A stretch of DNA of 64,000 nucleotides, from contig NZ_RJVA01000017.1 of NCBI RefSeq assembly GCF_003751385.1, positions 49,732 through 113,731 of the forward strand, given 5' to 3'. Positions 43,929-57,091 of the stretch are shown piece after piece (position 1 is the stretch's first letter; every line of letters starts with the position of its first letter). Both the position numbers and the translations under genes were made by a program. The notes under the pieces are model-generated. The model searched no databases. It had not been told where the DNA came from and was given only the letters and a program-made list of their open reading frames with translations. The stretch comes from Desulfosoma caldarium (GTDB taxonomy: Bacteria; Desulfobacterota; Syntrophobacteria; Syntrophobacterales; DSM-9756).

Positions 43929-44624
43929 CTAAGAAAAATGCAGGCCGCCGCTTTTCTTTCGACGCTGGCGTCCCATGACAAGACCGATGATCCAGCCGCA
44001 CAAAAGCACCAAGGCTCCTATTATAAACCAACGAATGTTTTGGGAAACCCTCAGGCTCTCATTTTCCTGCGCCAACCTTTTGGCCAAGGCCTGACTTTCC
44101 GCCAGTGCCGCTTGCGTTCGCTCGAATTCCTCCTTGAGTTTCAAATAATCGGCGGCCCCTTCACGAAGCACCTGGTGTTCTTTTTTGAGCGCTTCCAGTT
44201 CTCGAGAGGTTTTTTCCAGAGTTTCGGTGAGTTCCTTTTCCCGCGTCTGATACCGCAGCCATTGGGAATCGGATTCGGTCAAGGAGGACTTGATGGCCGT
44301 GTTTTCCTGGCGCAATTGAGCGGCTTGCTTTTCCCAGGGCACGCGTTCCATAAGATAACGGTTGATGACCCATCCTTCCTTGTCTTTGGCCGGCCCGTCC
44401 AGAACGCGCACAAAAGCCCAGCCGGCATCGTTTTTCTGAAGCACCTGAACCTCCTGCCCGGAACGCAGCATGGCCACGATTCTGTGGGAGGTGCTCGGTC
44501 CGGTGCGCAGCGTGATTTCAAACTCATCTGTGACATAAGCCGCCCAGGCTGTACAGGAAACCAGGATCAGCGTCGTGCCGACCGCTGCGGTCCACCACCG
44601 GCGCAAAACGCCACGATTGCCCAC
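43929..44624 (-). CDS. SH3-domain, coiled-coil, membrane-anchored protein (YgiM/TIGR04211 type)
   Basis: A 231-residue envelope protein. A signal peptide covers residues ~1-29. A bacterial SH3 domain follows at about 33-95 (EITLRTGPSTSHRIVAMLRSGQEVQVLQ...GWVINRYL). Residues ~98-190 are a coiled coil, then one membrane helix (FIIGALVLLCGWIIGLVMG) and a basic tail RQRRKK. So the SH3 domain is periplasmic and the tail cytoplasmic. I favour GTG 44624 with GGGGGAG upstream; an ATG at 44645 would add seven residues. It is divergent from dnaK. Confidence 0.85.
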   Translation of the reverse strand: MGNRGVLRRWWTAAVGTTLILVSCTAWAAYVTDEFEITLRTGPSTSHRIVAMLRSGQEVQVLQKNDAGWAFVRVLDGPAKDKEGWVINRYLMERVPWEKQAAQLRQENTAIKSSLTESDSQWLRYQTREKELTETLEKTSRELEALKKEHQVLREGAADYLKLKEEFERTQAALAESQALAKRLAQENESLRVSQNIRWFIIGALVLLCGWIIGLVMGRQRRKKSGGLHFS

Positions 44625-44907
44625 CTCAACTCCCCCTTTGGTCATACCTCATCGGTGCAAGATCCTTGTCCATTGCGGCAGGGCGCGGCCCACCGTCTGG
44701 ATGAAACGACACAATTGGCAACTATAATAGGCCCCCCAAAGGTTCGGCAAGGAAAAGCTGAAAGGCTTTTCGGGAAGGAAAAAAGTGACAAAATTATCCT
44801 CCGCTACTGGCGCAGGCGCCATGGATGATTAACTTAAGGATCAAAGCGCATCTTATGAAAATCGCTTTGGTTTGCAAGATCTCTTGGCAGCAAGGAGGAT
44901 GAAGGAT

Positions 44908-46785
44908 ATGGCCCGAGCAGTGGGGATTGATCTTGGGACCACCAATTCGGTGGTGGCTGTTTGGGAAAACGGCAAAACCACGGTGATTCCCAACGCCGAA
45001 GGGTCTCGCACGACGCCCTCAGTGGTGGCGTATATGGAGGACGGCCAAAGGCTGGTGGGGCAGGTGGCGCGTCGTCAAGCCATTCTGAACCCGCAGGCCA
45101 CGGTGGCGTCCGCCAAGCGTTTTATCGGGCGTCGTTGGGATGAAGTGCAGGAGGAATCCACGATTGTTTCGTACAAAGTGGTTAAGGGGCCCAGTGATGC
45201 GGTTCGGTTTGACATTCGAGGCAAGTTGCTGGCTCCTGAAGAAGTGTCCGCCCAGGTTTTGAGAAAGCTCGTGGACGATGCCTCCAAGTATTTGGGGGAA
45301 AAAGTCACCGAGGCGGTGATCACGGTTCCGGCCTATTTCAACGATGCGCAGCGCCAGGCCACCAAGCAGGCCGGCGAGATTGCTGGCTTAAAGGTGCTTC
45401 GCATCATCAATGAACCGACGGCGGCCGCCTTGGCCTACGGATTGGAAAAGAAGGAAAACGAAACCATCCTCGTCTTTGACTTAGGGGGCGGCACCTTTGA
45501 TGTGTCCATTCTGGACGTGGGCGACGGGGTGTGTGAAGTGCGGGCCACCGCTGGGGACACCCATTTGGGCGGCGATGACTTTGACAAGCGCATCGTGGAT
45601 TGGTTGGCCGAAGAGTTTCAAAGGGACACGGGGATCGATCTTAAAAGGGATCGCCAGTCCCTGCAGCGGCTTTTCGAAGCGGCGGAAAAGGCCAAATGCG
45701 AACTTTCGTCCACTGTGGAAACAGAAATCAATTTGCCGTTCATTACAGCGGATGCCACGGGGCCAAAACATCTGGTGAAGAAACTGACGCGGGCCAAGTT
45801 TGAGGCGCTGACGCGGGACTTGGTGGAACGGTGCATGGGTCCGGTTAACCAGGCCCTGGCGGACGCCAAACTCACCGCCACGGACATCGACGAAGTGATT
45901 CTCGTGGGAGGATCCACGCGCATTCCGGCGGTTCAAGAACTGGTCAAGCGGCTGACCGGAGGCAAGCAGCCCAACATGAGTGTCAATCCAGACGAAGTGG
46001 TGGCCGTGGGCGCCGCCATTCAGGCGGGGATTATTAAGGGCGAGGTGGACGATGTGCTTCTGCTGGATGTGACGCCCTTGTCCCTGGGTGTGGAAACCTT
46101 GGGCGGCGTTATGACCAAGCTTATTGAACGCAACACCACCATTCCGTGCCGCCGCGAAGAAATCTTTTCCACAGCCGAAGACAACCAAACGGCAGTGGAC
46201 ATCGTCGTGTTGCAAGGGGAGCGGGAGATGGCTCGAGATAACCGCGTGCTCGGCCGCTTTCGCTTGGAAGGCATTCGACCGGCGCCGCGCGGCGTGCCGC
46301 AGATCAAGGTGACCTTTGACATCGATGCCAACGGCATTCTCAATGTGACGGCTCGGGATGAAGAGACGGGTAAAGCGCAAAAGGTGACCATTTCCGATTC
46401 CACGAACCTGGATAAGAGTGAAGTGGAGCGCATGCTGCGAGACGCTCAGGACCACGCGGCCGAAGACCGCCGGCGCCGTGAAACCGTGGAGGCTCGAAAC
46501 CAGGTGGACTCTTTGGCCTACCAACTGGAACGCACCCTCAAGGATCTGGCCGACAAGGTGCCCGTGCATGAAAAGGCGCGCTGCGAGACGCTCGTGGAAG
46601 AGGCGCGAAAGGCCGTGGCGAATGAGGCCACATCCAAGGAGCGATACCAGTCTTTGGCTAGTGATCTGCAACAGGCACTGCATGGCCTGGCCGCTACGGC
46701 GTATTCGCAAACCGGGTCGGCCGCGGGAGGTTCCAGAGCGTCCACGGACGACGATGTCATCGATGCGGAGTTCACCCAGAAATGA
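44908..46785 (+). CDS. dnaK: Chaperone DnaK (Hsp70)
   Basis: A 625-residue Hsp70. [14 protein letters not shown] is the phosphate-1 motif, [10 protein letters not shown] the phosphate-2 motif, and [13 protein letters not shown] the adenosine motif. The substrate-binding domain and lid are complete and the tail ends DDDVIDAEF, typical of bacterial DnaK. AAGGAGG lies nine bases before ATG 44908. Upstream a perfect TATAAT (44723-44728) is present but its -35 is poor. There is no grpE here; the partner genes downstream are cbpA- and cbpM-like, so this may be a secondary DnaK set. Confidence 0.96.
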   Translation: MARAVGIDLGTTNSVVAVWENGKTTVIPNAEGSRTTPSVVAYMEDGQRLVGQVARRQAILNPQATVASAKRFIGRRWDEVQEESTIVSYKVVKGPSDAVRFDIRGKLLAPEEVSAQVLRKLVDDASKYLGEKVTEAVITVPAYFNDAQRQATKQAGEIAGLKVLRIINEPTAAALAYGLEKKENETILVFDLGGGTFDVSILDVGDGVCEVRATAGDTHLGGDDFDKRIVDWLAEEFQRDTGIDLKRDRQSLQRLFEAAEKAKCELSSTVETEINLPFITADATGPKHLVKKLTRAKFEALTRDLVERCMGPVNQALADAKLTATDIDEVILVGGSTRIPAVQELVKRLTGGKQPNMSVNPDEVVAVGAAIQAGIIKGEVDDVLLLDVTPLSLGVETLGGVMTKLIERNTTIPCRREEIFSTAEDNQTAVDIVVLQGEREMARDNRVLGRFRLEGIRPAPRGVPQIKVTFDIDANGILNVTARDEETGKAQKVTISDSTNLDKSEVERMLRDAQDHAAEDRRRRETVEARNQVDSLAYQLERTLKDLADKVPVHEKARCETLVEEARKAVANEATSKERYQSLASDLQQALHGLAATAYSQTGSAAGGSRASTDDDVIDAEFTQK

Positions 46786-46826
46786 AGCCGCTCAGGATGC
46801 TGAGCCTCTGGGCGGGGCCAATGGTG

Positions 46827-46859
46827 CGGGGCGCACCAAGGCGGTGCGCCCCGTTTTTT
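46827..46859 (+). terminator. Rho-independent terminator after dnaK
   Basis: CGGGGCGCACC (46827-46837) and GGTGCGCCCCG (46843-46853) form a perfect 11-bp stem with loop AAGGC, followed by TTTTTT (46854-46859). It separates dnaK from the J-protein gene, so the latter probably depends on partial read-through or its own promoter. Confidence 0.93.
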
Positions 46860-46958
46860 GAGCTTTTTCCCTGGAACAATGATAAGGAAAAGGAGAACGG
46901 GGGGCTGCGCCCTGAATCGGGCGATGCCGAAATCACGGAGAGATCGAGGTGACGTCGC

Positions 46959-47933
46959 ATGGCGGTCAAGTTCCGAGATTACTACGAAATCCTCGGGGTT
47001 TCTCGAAAGGCAAGTCAGGAAGAGATTCAGCGAGCCTACAGAAAGCTGGCGCGCAAGTACCACCCGGATGTGAACAAGGAGGCGGGTGCCGAGGAAAAGT
47101 TCAAGGAAATCAACGAGGCTTATGAGGTCCTCAAGGATCCGGAAAAGCGTGCCAAATACGACCAGTTGGGAAGCCACTGGCGTGCGGGTCAGGATTTTCG
47201 ACCGCCTCCGGGGTGGGATGTGCATTTCGATTTCGAAGGCGGACCCGGCCAACAGGAATTTTTCTGGTCAGGCAGCGGGGATTTCAGCGACTTTTTTGAA
47301 ATGCTTTTCGGCGGGCAGAGCTTTCGGCGAGCTCAGGGTGCGGGGCGAACTCGGCCCGGGGCGGCGTGGCGTCAGCCGGGAGCAGATCGCCATGCCACGC
47401 TGCGCATCCGTTTAGAGGACGCATTCCATGGGGCCACCAAGACCATTTCGTTTGAGGGAATGACTACCGCCATTGACGGCACGGTGCGTCCGGAGGTGAA
47501 GACTCTTGAAGTGAAGATTCCCAAAGGCATCTTGCCGGGTCAAAAGATTCGTCTGGCCGGACAGGGCTTCGAAGGGGTGAGCGGAGGCCCGGCAGGGGAT
47601 TTGTACCTTGAGGTGGAAATCGAGCCTCATCCCCTCTACCGGTTGGAAGGTCGGGACCTGTTTGTGGACCTTCCCGTGGCGCCGTGGGAAGCGGCCTTGG
47701 GGGCCGAAGTTCCCGTCAGAACTTTAGGCGGCACCTATGCGCTCAAGATTCCCGCAGGATCCCAATCGGGGCAAAAATTGCGGTTGCGTGGCAAGGGCAT
47801 GCCCAATCCTCGAGGGGCGCCGGGGGATTTATACGCGGTCTTGAAGATTGTGGTGCCCAAGAAGCTCACTCGAGAAGAAAAGACCTTGTTTGAAAAGCTC
47901 AAAGACATATCAGGCTTTGACCCACGGGCATAA
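46959..47933 (+). CDS. cbpA: DnaJ-type co-chaperone of the CbpA class
   Basis: A 324-residue J-protein. The J domain (residues ~6-70) has KYHPDVNK with the HPD motif. A G/F-rich linker follows ([20 protein letters not shown]). The C-terminal two-domain substrate-binding part is present ([36 protein letters not shown]), but the four CXXCXGXG zinc repeats of DnaJ are absent, which defines the CbpA/type II class. GAGGTGA precedes the ATG. It works with DnaK, and the next gene encodes a CbpM-like modulator. Confidence 0.92.
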   Translation: MAVKFRDYYEILGVSRKASQEEIQRAYRKLARKYHPDVNKEAGAEEKFKEINEAYEVLKDPEKRAKYDQLGSHWRAGQDFRPPPGWDVHFDFEGGPGQQEFFWSGSGDFSDFFEMLFGGQSFRRAQGAGRTRPGAAWRQPGADRHATLRIRLEDAFHGATKTISFEGMTTAIDGTVRPEVKTLEVKIPKGILPGQKIRLAGQGFEGVSGGPAGDLYLEVEIEPHPLYRLEGRDLFVDLPVAPWEAALGAEVPVRTLGGTYALKIPAGSQSGQKLRLRGKGMPNPRGAPGDLYAVLKIVVPKKLTREEKTLFEKLKDISGFDPRA

Positions 47934-48162
47934 GCCGCGCAGCGTTTGACGGAATCGCGCCACCGATGAAAAGACGTGGTGAGCCGACGTGGCCTTGATG
48001 TGCATCACGACTTCGCCGCTTTCACTCAAGGCGTCAAAGCGATGGCGAAAATATTGTCGAAAAACCTTTGAGGCACAGCCTAAGGCGTCTCAAAGGAAAG
48101 GGGTAGCGTTGAAGGAATTCCCCAGTGGGGGCGGTCCAGCGTGGAATGAGGAGGCCGGCGTC

Positions 48163-48516
48163 ATGGTGGAAAAACGCTTTTGTATCGTTCGAAGGAGCAC
48201 GTTTTACGGATCCCATTTCTGGGGACTGACCTTGGCCGAGTTGGCATCCTTGTGTGGGGTGCACCCGGATCTTATCATTCGCTTTGTGCACCTGGGACTT
48301 TTGGATCCTCTGGAAGAAAGGGATGGAGTGCCCAGTTTGTTTGCACCGTCTTCTGTGGACAGGGTGCACAAGATTGTGCGGTTGCGTCGTGATCTCGGCA
48401 TCAATTACGTGGGTATCGGTGTGGTGCTGGACTTGATGCACCGCATCGAAACACTGGAATCCCGGTTACGTGAACTGGAAAGAGCGATGATCGGCTGCAG
48501 GACAGAACGGCCGTGA
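48163..48516 (+). CDS. CbpM/MerR-like chaperone modulator
   Basis: A 117-residue protein with a MerR-type helix-turn-helix (LTLAELASLCGVHPDLIIRFVHLGLLDPLEE) and the following VDRVHKIVRLRRDLGINYVGIGVVLDLMHRIETLESRLRELE, a dimerising coiled coil. In E. coli the CbpM partner binds the J domain of CbpA. HspR-type repressors of dnaK operons have the same layout, so a repressor role is the alternative. GAGGAGG lies before ATG 48163. It lies between cbpA and clpB on the same strand. Confidence 0.8.
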   Translation: MVEKRFCIVRRSTFYGSHFWGLTLAELASLCGVHPDLIIRFVHLGLLDPLEERDGVPSLFAPSSVDRVHKIVRLRRDLGINYVGIGVVLDLMHRIETLESRLRELERAMIGCRTERP

Positions 48517-48542
48517 CCATAGAACACTGAGGAGGCCCAACC

Positions 48543-51173
<2,631 letters not shown>

Positions 51174-51481
51174 CCACCGGGATGCCGTGACCACCGTGTG
51201 CGTGAAGGAGGACCCTTTTCAAGAGGAGCCTCAGGGGTTATGCCTGTCAAACAGGTGATCTTCCCGGTTGCACACGCTGAGGAAGCCGCAGGCCTTCTTG
51301 GTGTGGACATGATGGGCTGCTTGGCTGGCAACAAAGGCTTTCGCCCCGGTCGCGCAGACATGGCTTCGTTCCCGGGAGTGCGGCCTGCGGCCCGCCTGAC
51401 GTGCCGGCATCGCGCTTGCGCTCCCCGGGGCGATCAAAGTGCCTTGACGTGCCAAAGGCGGCCGTATCAAAGGAGCCGTTC
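51174..51481. other. 308-bp intergenic region between clpB and sucA
   Basis: No convincing gene; an open frame across it has no family resemblance and odd composition. No strong terminator hairpin follows clpB. The promoter of the 2-oxoglutarate dehydrogenase genes must lie here, but the best pair, TTGACG near 51442 and TATCAA, is only 15 bases apart. AAAGGAG of sucA closes the region. Confidence 0.45.
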
Positions 51482-54217
51482 ATGAAAGACCTTTCTTTGG
51501 CCTCCAACGCGACCTACATCGAAGAACAGTATCATCGATGGCACGCCAATCCTCAGAGCGTTCCTGAGGATTGGCGATGGTTTTTTGAAGGTTTTTCCTT
51601 GGGGGTGGCTTCGGAAGTCGCGCCGTCGGTCGAAGCGGTGGCCGGTCCCGAAGATATCCATCGTCACATTCGCGTGGCGGAGCTCATTCGGCGTTATCGC
51701 GAACTGGGCCACCTGCTGTCCTGCGTGGATCCCTTGGAACCCTGCGCTCTGGAGCATCCCTTGCTCACTCTCGAAGCCTGTGGGCTGGAAGCAGCGGACC
51801 TGGACCGCGTGTTTTTCACTCCGGAAATTGCTTTCTGGGACAAGGCCCTTCTGCGGGATGTGGTGGCCTTGATGAAGGAAACCTATGCCGGCTCGGTGGG
51901 TGTGGAATTCATGCACCTCACGGATGCGGAAGAGAGGCGCTGGTTGCAGGAACGCATGGAATCGACCCGCAATCATCCGCCATTTTCCACGGAAGAACGC
52001 CTTCACATTTTAAAAAAGCTCTGGCAAGCCAACCGCTTTGAGCAATTCTTGCACAAGACGTATTTGGGCCAGAAGAGGTTTTCCCTGGAGGGAGCCGAGA
52101 CCGTAGTGCCCATGCTGGACGGCCTCATTCGCCATGCGGCCGTGCAGGGCTGTGAGACTTTGGTTTTGGGAATGGCGCATCGAGGCCGGCTCAACGTGCA
52201 GGTGAACGTCCTGGGGAAAAGCCCTGCCGCGGTTTTTTCGGAATTTGAAGAAAGCTGCGATACGGAATCGGAAACAGGCAGTGGTGACGTCAAATATCAT
52301 AAAGGGTTTACGGGCTGGGTGAGCGTCTCCGAAGACGGCCTCAAAAAGGTGCGAACGCTTCTCCTTCCCAACCCGAGCCATCTTGAATCCGTGAACCCCG
52401 TGGTGGAAGGCTTGGCCAGAGCCCTGCAAGACGCTTTGGACCATCGCGGCACAGACCGGGTTTTGCCGGTGCTTATTCACGGCGACGCGGCCTTTGCCGG
52501 CCAAGGCGTGGTCTATGAAACCCTGAATCTATCCCAGTTGGCCGGGTACCGCACCGGAGGCACCCTTCACCTCGTGATCAACAACCAGATTGGCTTCACC
52601 ACCGTGCCGCAGGAAGCGCGATCGACGCGCTATGCCACCGATGTGGCCAAAATGCTTCCGGCCCCCGTTTTTCACGTGCACGGAGAAGACCCGGAAGCGG
52701 CGGTGCACGTGATGCAATTGGCCTGTGATTACCGGTACCGATACGGCAAGGACGTGGTCATCGACGTGGTCTGCTATCGCCGATATGGGCATAACGAAGG
52801 AGATGAACCCTATTACACCCAGCCGACCATGGTGGAAAGAATTCGCCGACGCCCTCCCGTCAATGAGCTCTACGCGGCGCGGCTGCAAGAAGCGAAGGTG
52901 GTCTCGGCGGATCAAATTGAGGAATTGGAAAAAAACACCCTGGCCGGCCTGGAAAATGCTCTCAAGGAAGCCCGAGCCACCGGCTGTGTGCTGGCTGAGG
53001 ACTTTGGACTGGAAGCGTGGAAAAGGGCAGCGACAAAAGAAAAATCTTACGCGGAAGGCGTCCCGACGGCCGTTTCCGCCGAACGCCTTCTGGCCATTGC
53101 TCGAGCGACCCACACTTACCCCGCCGGTTTTCATGTCAATCCCAAGCTGGAAAAAATCCTTGATAAGCGGCGGGAAAAAGTGGAATCGGGAAAAGATCTG
53201 GACTGGTCCACCGGAGAACTTCTGGCTCTGGGATCCCTACTTCTGGAAGGCCATCCAGTGCGCTTGAGCGGTCAGGATTGTGGCCGCGGCACCTTTAGTC
53301 ATCGACACGCGATTCTCTATGATGTCCAGAGCGAAGAGACCTATGTGCCCCTCAATCACCTGGCGGCGACCCAGGCGCCCTTCGTGGTGGTCAACAGCAG
53401 CTTGTCCGAATACGCCGTGTTGGGTTTCGAATACGGTTATTCCTTGAGGGATCCGTCCACGCTGGTGCTCTGGGAAGCGCAGTTCGGGGATTTTGCCAAC
53501 AATGCCCAAACCATCATCGATCAGTACGTCTGCGCTGCGGAAGCCAAGTGGAACGTCTCCAGTGGCCTGGTCCTGCTCCTTCCTCACGGATATGAAGGCA
53601 TGGGGCCGGAACATTCCAGCGCTCGATTGGAACGGTACCTGCAACTGAGTGCCCAGAACAATGTGCGGGTCTGTCAACCCACTACGCCAGCCCAGTTCTT
53701 TCATCTTGTGCGCCGCCAAGCGCTTCATCCTCACAAGAAACCCCTGGTGGTCATGACCCCGAAAAGCCTCCTTCGGCATCCTCAAGCCGTCTCGCCTCTC
53801 AGCGACTTCGTGGGCGGCCGTTTTGAATCGGTCTTGGATGATCCGCACGCGCCCCCTTTGCCCACCTATGGCATCCTGTGTACGGGCAAGGTCTACTATG
53901 ACCTGGCGGCGTTTCGCGAAAAGGCGCAACGCGACGACGTGGTGCTTCTGCGCCTGGAGGAAATCTATCCATTTCCTGAAGAAAAGCTGAGCGCTTTGTT
54001 GGGTGCGTACGGTTCCGTGCGGCGTTGGGTCTGGGCGCAGGAAGAGCCGCAAAACATGGGGGCATGGTCTTTCGTGTGTCCGCTGCTGCACAAGTTGCTG
54101 GGAGAAAAGCCCACCTATGCGGGACGGCCGGCATCGGCGAGTCCCGCCACGGGATTTCATCGCCGCCACAAGGAAGAACAAGAAAGGCTTGTGGCAGAGG
54201 CTTTTCAGGACTCTTAA
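51482..54217 (+). CDS. sucA: 2-Oxoglutarate dehydrogenase E1 component
   Basis: A 911-residue thiamine-diphosphate enzyme. The N-terminal E2-docking segment is SLASNATYIEEQYHRWHANP. Core motifs include LGMAHRGRLNVQVNV, HGDAAFAGQGVVYE, the ThDP motif region INNQIGFTTVPQEARST and RYGHNEGDEP; the Pyr domain has SEYAVLGFEYGYS. Length is normal. It decarboxylates 2-oxoglutarate in the TCA cycle and passes the succinyl group to the E2 encoded next. AAAGGAG precedes ATG 51482. The full complex is uncommon in strict anaerobes, which usually use a ferredoxin-linked oxidoreductase. Confidence 0.95.
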   Translation: MKDLSLASNATYIEEQYHRWHANPQSVPEDWRWFFEGFSLGVASEVAPSVEAVAGPEDIHRHIRVAELIRRYRELGHLLSCVDPLEPCALEHPLLTLEACGLEAADLDRVFFTPEIAFWDKALLRDVVALMKETYAGSVGVEFMHLTDAEERRWLQERMESTRNHPPFSTEERLHILKKLWQANRFEQFLHKTYLGQKRFSLEGAETVVPMLDGLIRHAAVQGCETLVLGMAHRGRLNVQVNVLGKSPAAVFSEFEESCDTESETGSGDVKYHKGFTGWVSVSEDGLKKVRTLLLPNPSHLESVNPVVEGLARALQDALDHRGTDRVLPVLIHGDAAFAGQGVVYETLNLSQLAGYRTGGTLHLVINNQIGFTTVPQEARSTRYATDVAKMLPAPVFHVHGEDPEAAVHVMQLACDYRYRYGKDVVIDVVCYRRYGHNEGDEPYYTQPTMVERIRRRPPVNELYAARLQEAKVVSADQIEELEKNTLAGLENALKEARATGCVLAEDFGLEAWKRAATKEKSYAEGVPTAVSAERLLAIARATHTYPAGFHVNPKLEKILDKRREKVESGKDLDWSTGELLALGSLLLEGHPVRLSGQDCGRGTFSHRHAILYDVQSEETYVPLNHLAATQAPFVVVNSSLSEYAVLGFEYGYSLRDPSTLVLWEAQFGDFANNAQTIIDQYVCAAEAKWNVSSGLVLLLPHGYEGMGPEHSSARLERYLQLSAQNNVRVCQPTTPAQFFHLVRRQALHPHKKPLVVMTPKSLLRHPQAVSPLSDFVGGRFESVLDDPHAPPLPTYGILCTGKVYYDLAAFREKAQRDDVVLLRLEEIYPFPEEKLSALLGAYGSVRRWVWAQEEPQNMGAWSFVCPLLHKLLGEKPTYAGRPASASPATGFHRRHKEEQERLVAEAFQDS

Positions 54218-54238
54218 ACTCCAAAGATGGAGTCGGTC

Positions 54239-55645
54239 ATGGATCTCGATATTGTCATTCCGGAAGTGGGAGAATCCGTTCGTGAGGCCGTTCTGGCGGA
54301 ATGGTTTGTCAAGCCGGGTGAGCGAGTCGGCAAGGGCACGGTACTTTTTGTTCTGGAAACGGACAAGGTAACCTTGGAAGTACCTGCGGACGCGGACGGC
54401 GTGGTGGAAATTCTGGTGCCTGCCGGACAAACGGTCACCGTGGGAACCGTGGTGGGTCGCCTTCGTGCGGAAGCTGAGACCATCCAGCCGGCGGAAACGG
54501 TAAAGACGGCACCTGAACCCGCCGAGGCCCCATTCGCGCCAACGCCGCCTGCACGCGAACCCGCCCAGGACCATGAACCCGTGGCAGCGGCGCCCGCCCC
54601 AGAGGTTCAAAAAGCCGCGGCGGTTTTGTCGACGCTTCGGCAGGAACAGGCCGAGGCTTCTTTGCCCTCGGACGATGTTTTCCCCTCCGTATCCAGACTG
54701 GCGTCCCAAATGGGCGTGGATCTCACCCAGGTTTCAGGGACAGGGCCGGGCGGAAGAATCACTCGAGGCGACCTCTTCCTGTTTTTGGAATCCCAAGGGC
54801 GTTTCGTTACCCCGTCTTTTTTCGCCTCCACCGGCGTTCCGGGCAAGGAATCGCCGCCCACAATCCTTGAAAAGAAAGAGTCTCCAGTGCCATCCCTCAT
54901 CAAGGATGGACGTGATGTGCCGCCTCAGGCCGGTGTTCAGGAGAACGGCGAAGAGACGCGCAAGCCCATGAGCCCCATTCGCAAGCGCATTGCGCAAAGG
55001 CTTCTCCAGGCCAAACAGACCACGGCCATGCTCACCACCTTCAATGAAGTGGATATGAGCCGCGTGGTGGAGTTTCGGCGCCGATACAAGGAGGCGTTCA
55101 AAAAGAAGTACGGCGTGTCGCTGGGGTTCATGAGCTTTTTCGTCAAGGCCTGTGTGCAGGCCCTTAAAGAAATTCCAGAGGTCAACGCCTTTATCGACGG
55201 GGAAGACATCGTGTACCACCGCCATGTGCACATGGGCATTGCGGTGGGCGCGCAACGTGGGTTGGTGGTGCCCGTCATTCGGTACGCGGATCGTTTGAGC
55301 TTTGCGGATATTGAAAAGGCCATCGATGATTTTGTTCAGAAAATTCAAGCGAATCGACTGCAGTTGCGCGATCTTGAAGGGGGAACCTTTACCATCAGCA
55401 ACGGCGGTATCTACGGATCCCTACTGAGCACGCCCATTCTGAATCCTCCTCAGAGCGCCATTCTGGGGTTGCACAAGATCGAAGATCGGCCCATCGCCCT
55501 GAACGGCCAGGTGGTCATTCGACCCATGATGTATGTGGCTTTGAGCTACGACCATCGCCTTATTGACGGCCGTGAAGCGGTGACCTTTCTACGAAGGGTC
55601 AAGGAAGGGATCGAAGAGCCAGAGCGGCTGCTCGTGGGCATTTGA
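54239..55645 (+). CDS. sucB: Dihydrolipoyl succinyltransferase (E2)
   Basis: A 468-residue E2. One lipoyl domain covers residues ~1-78 with the lipoylated Lys in [12 protein letters not shown]. An Ala/Pro/Glu-rich linker follows, then the peripheral-subunit-binding domain ([30 protein letters not shown]), a second linker and the catalytic domain with [13 protein letters not shown] (His and Asp of HXXXDG). It is slightly longer than usual because of the second linker. ATG 54239 has GGAG six bases upstream; an ATG 12 bases earlier has none. It follows sucA by 21 bases. Confidence 0.94.
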   Translation: MDLDIVIPEVGESVREAVLAEWFVKPGERVGKGTVLFVLETDKVTLEVPADADGVVEILVPAGQTVTVGTVVGRLRAEAETIQPAETVKTAPEPAEAPFAPTPPAREPAQDHEPVAAAPAPEVQKAAAVLSTLRQEQAEASLPSDDVFPSVSRLASQMGVDLTQVSGTGPGGRITRGDLFLFLESQGRFVTPSFFASTGVPGKESPPTILEKKESPVPSLIKDGRDVPPQAGVQENGEETRKPMSPIRKRIAQRLLQAKQTTAMLTTFNEVDMSRVVEFRRRYKEAFKKKYGVSLGFMSFFVKACVQALKEIPEVNAFIDGEDIVYHRHVHMGIAVGAQRGLVVPVIRYADRLSFADIEKAIDDFVQKIQANRLQLRDLEGGTFTISNGGIYGSLLSTPILNPPQSAILGLHKIEDRPIALNGQVVIRPMMYVALSYDHRLIDGREAVTFLRRVKEGIEEPERLLVGI

Positions 55646-55672
55646 GTCTGAGGGGTGAAAGGGGAGTCCGAG

Positions 55673-57091
55673 ATGGCGGAAAATCAATTCGACCTGTGTG
55701 TCCTCGGTTCAGGGCCGGGGGGCTACGTGGCCTGCGTGCGCGCAGCCCAATTGGGCATGAAGACGGTCTGCGTGGAAAAGGACGAACGCCTGGGCGGCGT
55801 CTGTTTGAATGTGGGCTGTATTCCCAGCAAAGCGCTTTTGGATTCCAGCGAGTTCTATGATCTGGCTCGTCAAAGGTTTGCCGAACACGGCATCGGGTTT
55901 GAGGGGCTGAGCCTTGATCTGGCGGCCATGATGGCGAGAAAAGACAAAGTGGTGCACGAGCTCACGGAAAACGTGCGCAAGCTTTTGGAACGCCATCATG
56001 TGTCGGTCATTCACGGAACAGGACGGCTGACGGGACCCGGCCGCGTGGTGGTGGACCTTGCGGATTCTTCCAAAGACCCGGTGGAACTGAGAGCCCGTTC
56101 GGTGATTTTGGCCACAGGCAGTGAACCTGTGGCCGTGCCCCAGGTGACCTATGACGGCCAGTGGATTGTGTCCTCCACCGAGGCGTTGGCGTTTGCCGAG
56201 GTGCCCCAAAGGCTTGGCATCATCGGCGGAGGCTACATCGGGCTGGAATTGGGATCGGTGTGGAACCGCTTGGGATCGCACGTTACCGTCATGGAAATGC
56301 TTCCCCGCATTGCGACGCTTTTGGATGCCCAAGTGTCTCGATCCTTGGAACGCTTCTTGCGACGGCGCGGTTTTCGATTCCTTTTGGAAAGCCGCGTGCT
56401 GAAAGCTTCGGTGGAACAGGGGGAAGTGGTCGTGCGCGTGCAGACCAAGGAAGGGGAAGAACGGCTCGTCTTTGACCGCCTTTTAGTCGCCGTGGGCCGT
56501 CGGCCCCGCACGCGAGGCTTGGGTCTGGAGGCCGTGGGGATCGCCATGCATGACAAAACAGGGCATGTTTTGGTGAATGCGCGGTATCAGACCAGCGTCC
56601 CCGGCATTTATGCCATCGGGGATCTCATCGCCGGCCCTGCTCTGGCCCACAAGGCGTCCGCGGAAGCCATTGCGTGCGTAGAAGGCATGGCCGGCATGGA
56701 CAGCGAAGTGAACTATGATGCGGTTCCCGCCATCATTTACACATGGCCAGAAGTGGCCGCGGTGGGCAAAACGGAAGAAGAACTGCGAGCTCAAAACGTG
56801 CCTTACTGTGTGGGGACTTATCCCTTCACCGGGGCAGGCCGCGCCCGATGCATGGGGGAAACCGAGGGGTTCGTCAAGGTGCTTTCGCACGCGGCCTCCG
56901 GCCGCATTTTGGGAGTTCACATCATCGGCCCTCGAGCGTCGGACATGATCGCCGAGGCGGTGCTTGCCATGGAATGCGGGGTTACGGCCGCCCATGTGGG
57001 CCGCATCATGCACGGACACCCCACGTTTTCCGAAGCGCTTCAGGAAGCGGCGCGAGTGGCCACGGCCTGCGCCATCTATGGCAAGGATTGA
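55673..57091 (+). CDS. lpdA: Dihydrolipoyl dehydrogenase (E3)
   Basis: A 472-residue flavoprotein. The FAD motif is LGSGPGGYVACVRAAQLG and the redox disulfide lies in GGVCLNVGCIPSKALL. The NAD motif is IIGGGYIGLELG, and the C-terminal dimerisation domain holds HGHPTFSEAL with the catalytic His and Glu. It reoxidises the lipoyl group of E2. GGGGAG precedes ATG 55673. Its last 16 bases overlap the 3' end of the opposing YheT gene. Confidence 0.95.
   Translation: MAENQFDLCVLGSGPGGYVACVRAAQLGMKTVCVEKDERLGGVCLNVGCIPSKALLDSSEFYDLARQRFAEHGIGFEGLSLDLAAMMARKDKVVHELTENVRKLLERHHVSVIHGTGRLTGPGRVVVDLADSSKDPVELRARSVILATGSEPVAVPQVTYDGQWIVSSTEALAFAEVPQRLGIIGGGYIGLELGSVWNRLGSHVTVMEMLPRIATLLDAQVSRSLERFLRRRGFRFLLESRVLKASVEQGEVVVRVQTKEGEERLVFDRLLVAVGRRPRTRGLGLEAVGIAMHDKTGHVLVNARYQTSVPGIYAIGDLIAGPALAHKASAEAIACVEGMAGMDSEVNYDAVPAIIYTWPEVAAVGKTEEELRAQNVPYCVGTYPFTGAGRARCMGETEGFVKVLSHAASGRILGVHIIGPRASDMIAEAVLAMECGVTAAHVGRIMHGHPTFSEALQEAARVATACAIYGKD

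Noticed and set aside
45481..46710. 409-codon minus-strand frame over dnaK
   Set aside because: Antisense shadow of dnaK, a common artefact for that gene.
47918..48100. Minus-strand frame of about 60 codons between cbpA and cbpM (ends [17 protein letters not shown])
   Set aside because: Somewhat protein-like but has no good start or ribosome-binding site and overlaps the end of cbpA.
51198..51485. 95-codon frame between clpB and sucA
   Set aside because: Arg/Cys-rich, no family resemblance, and it runs into the sucA start region.
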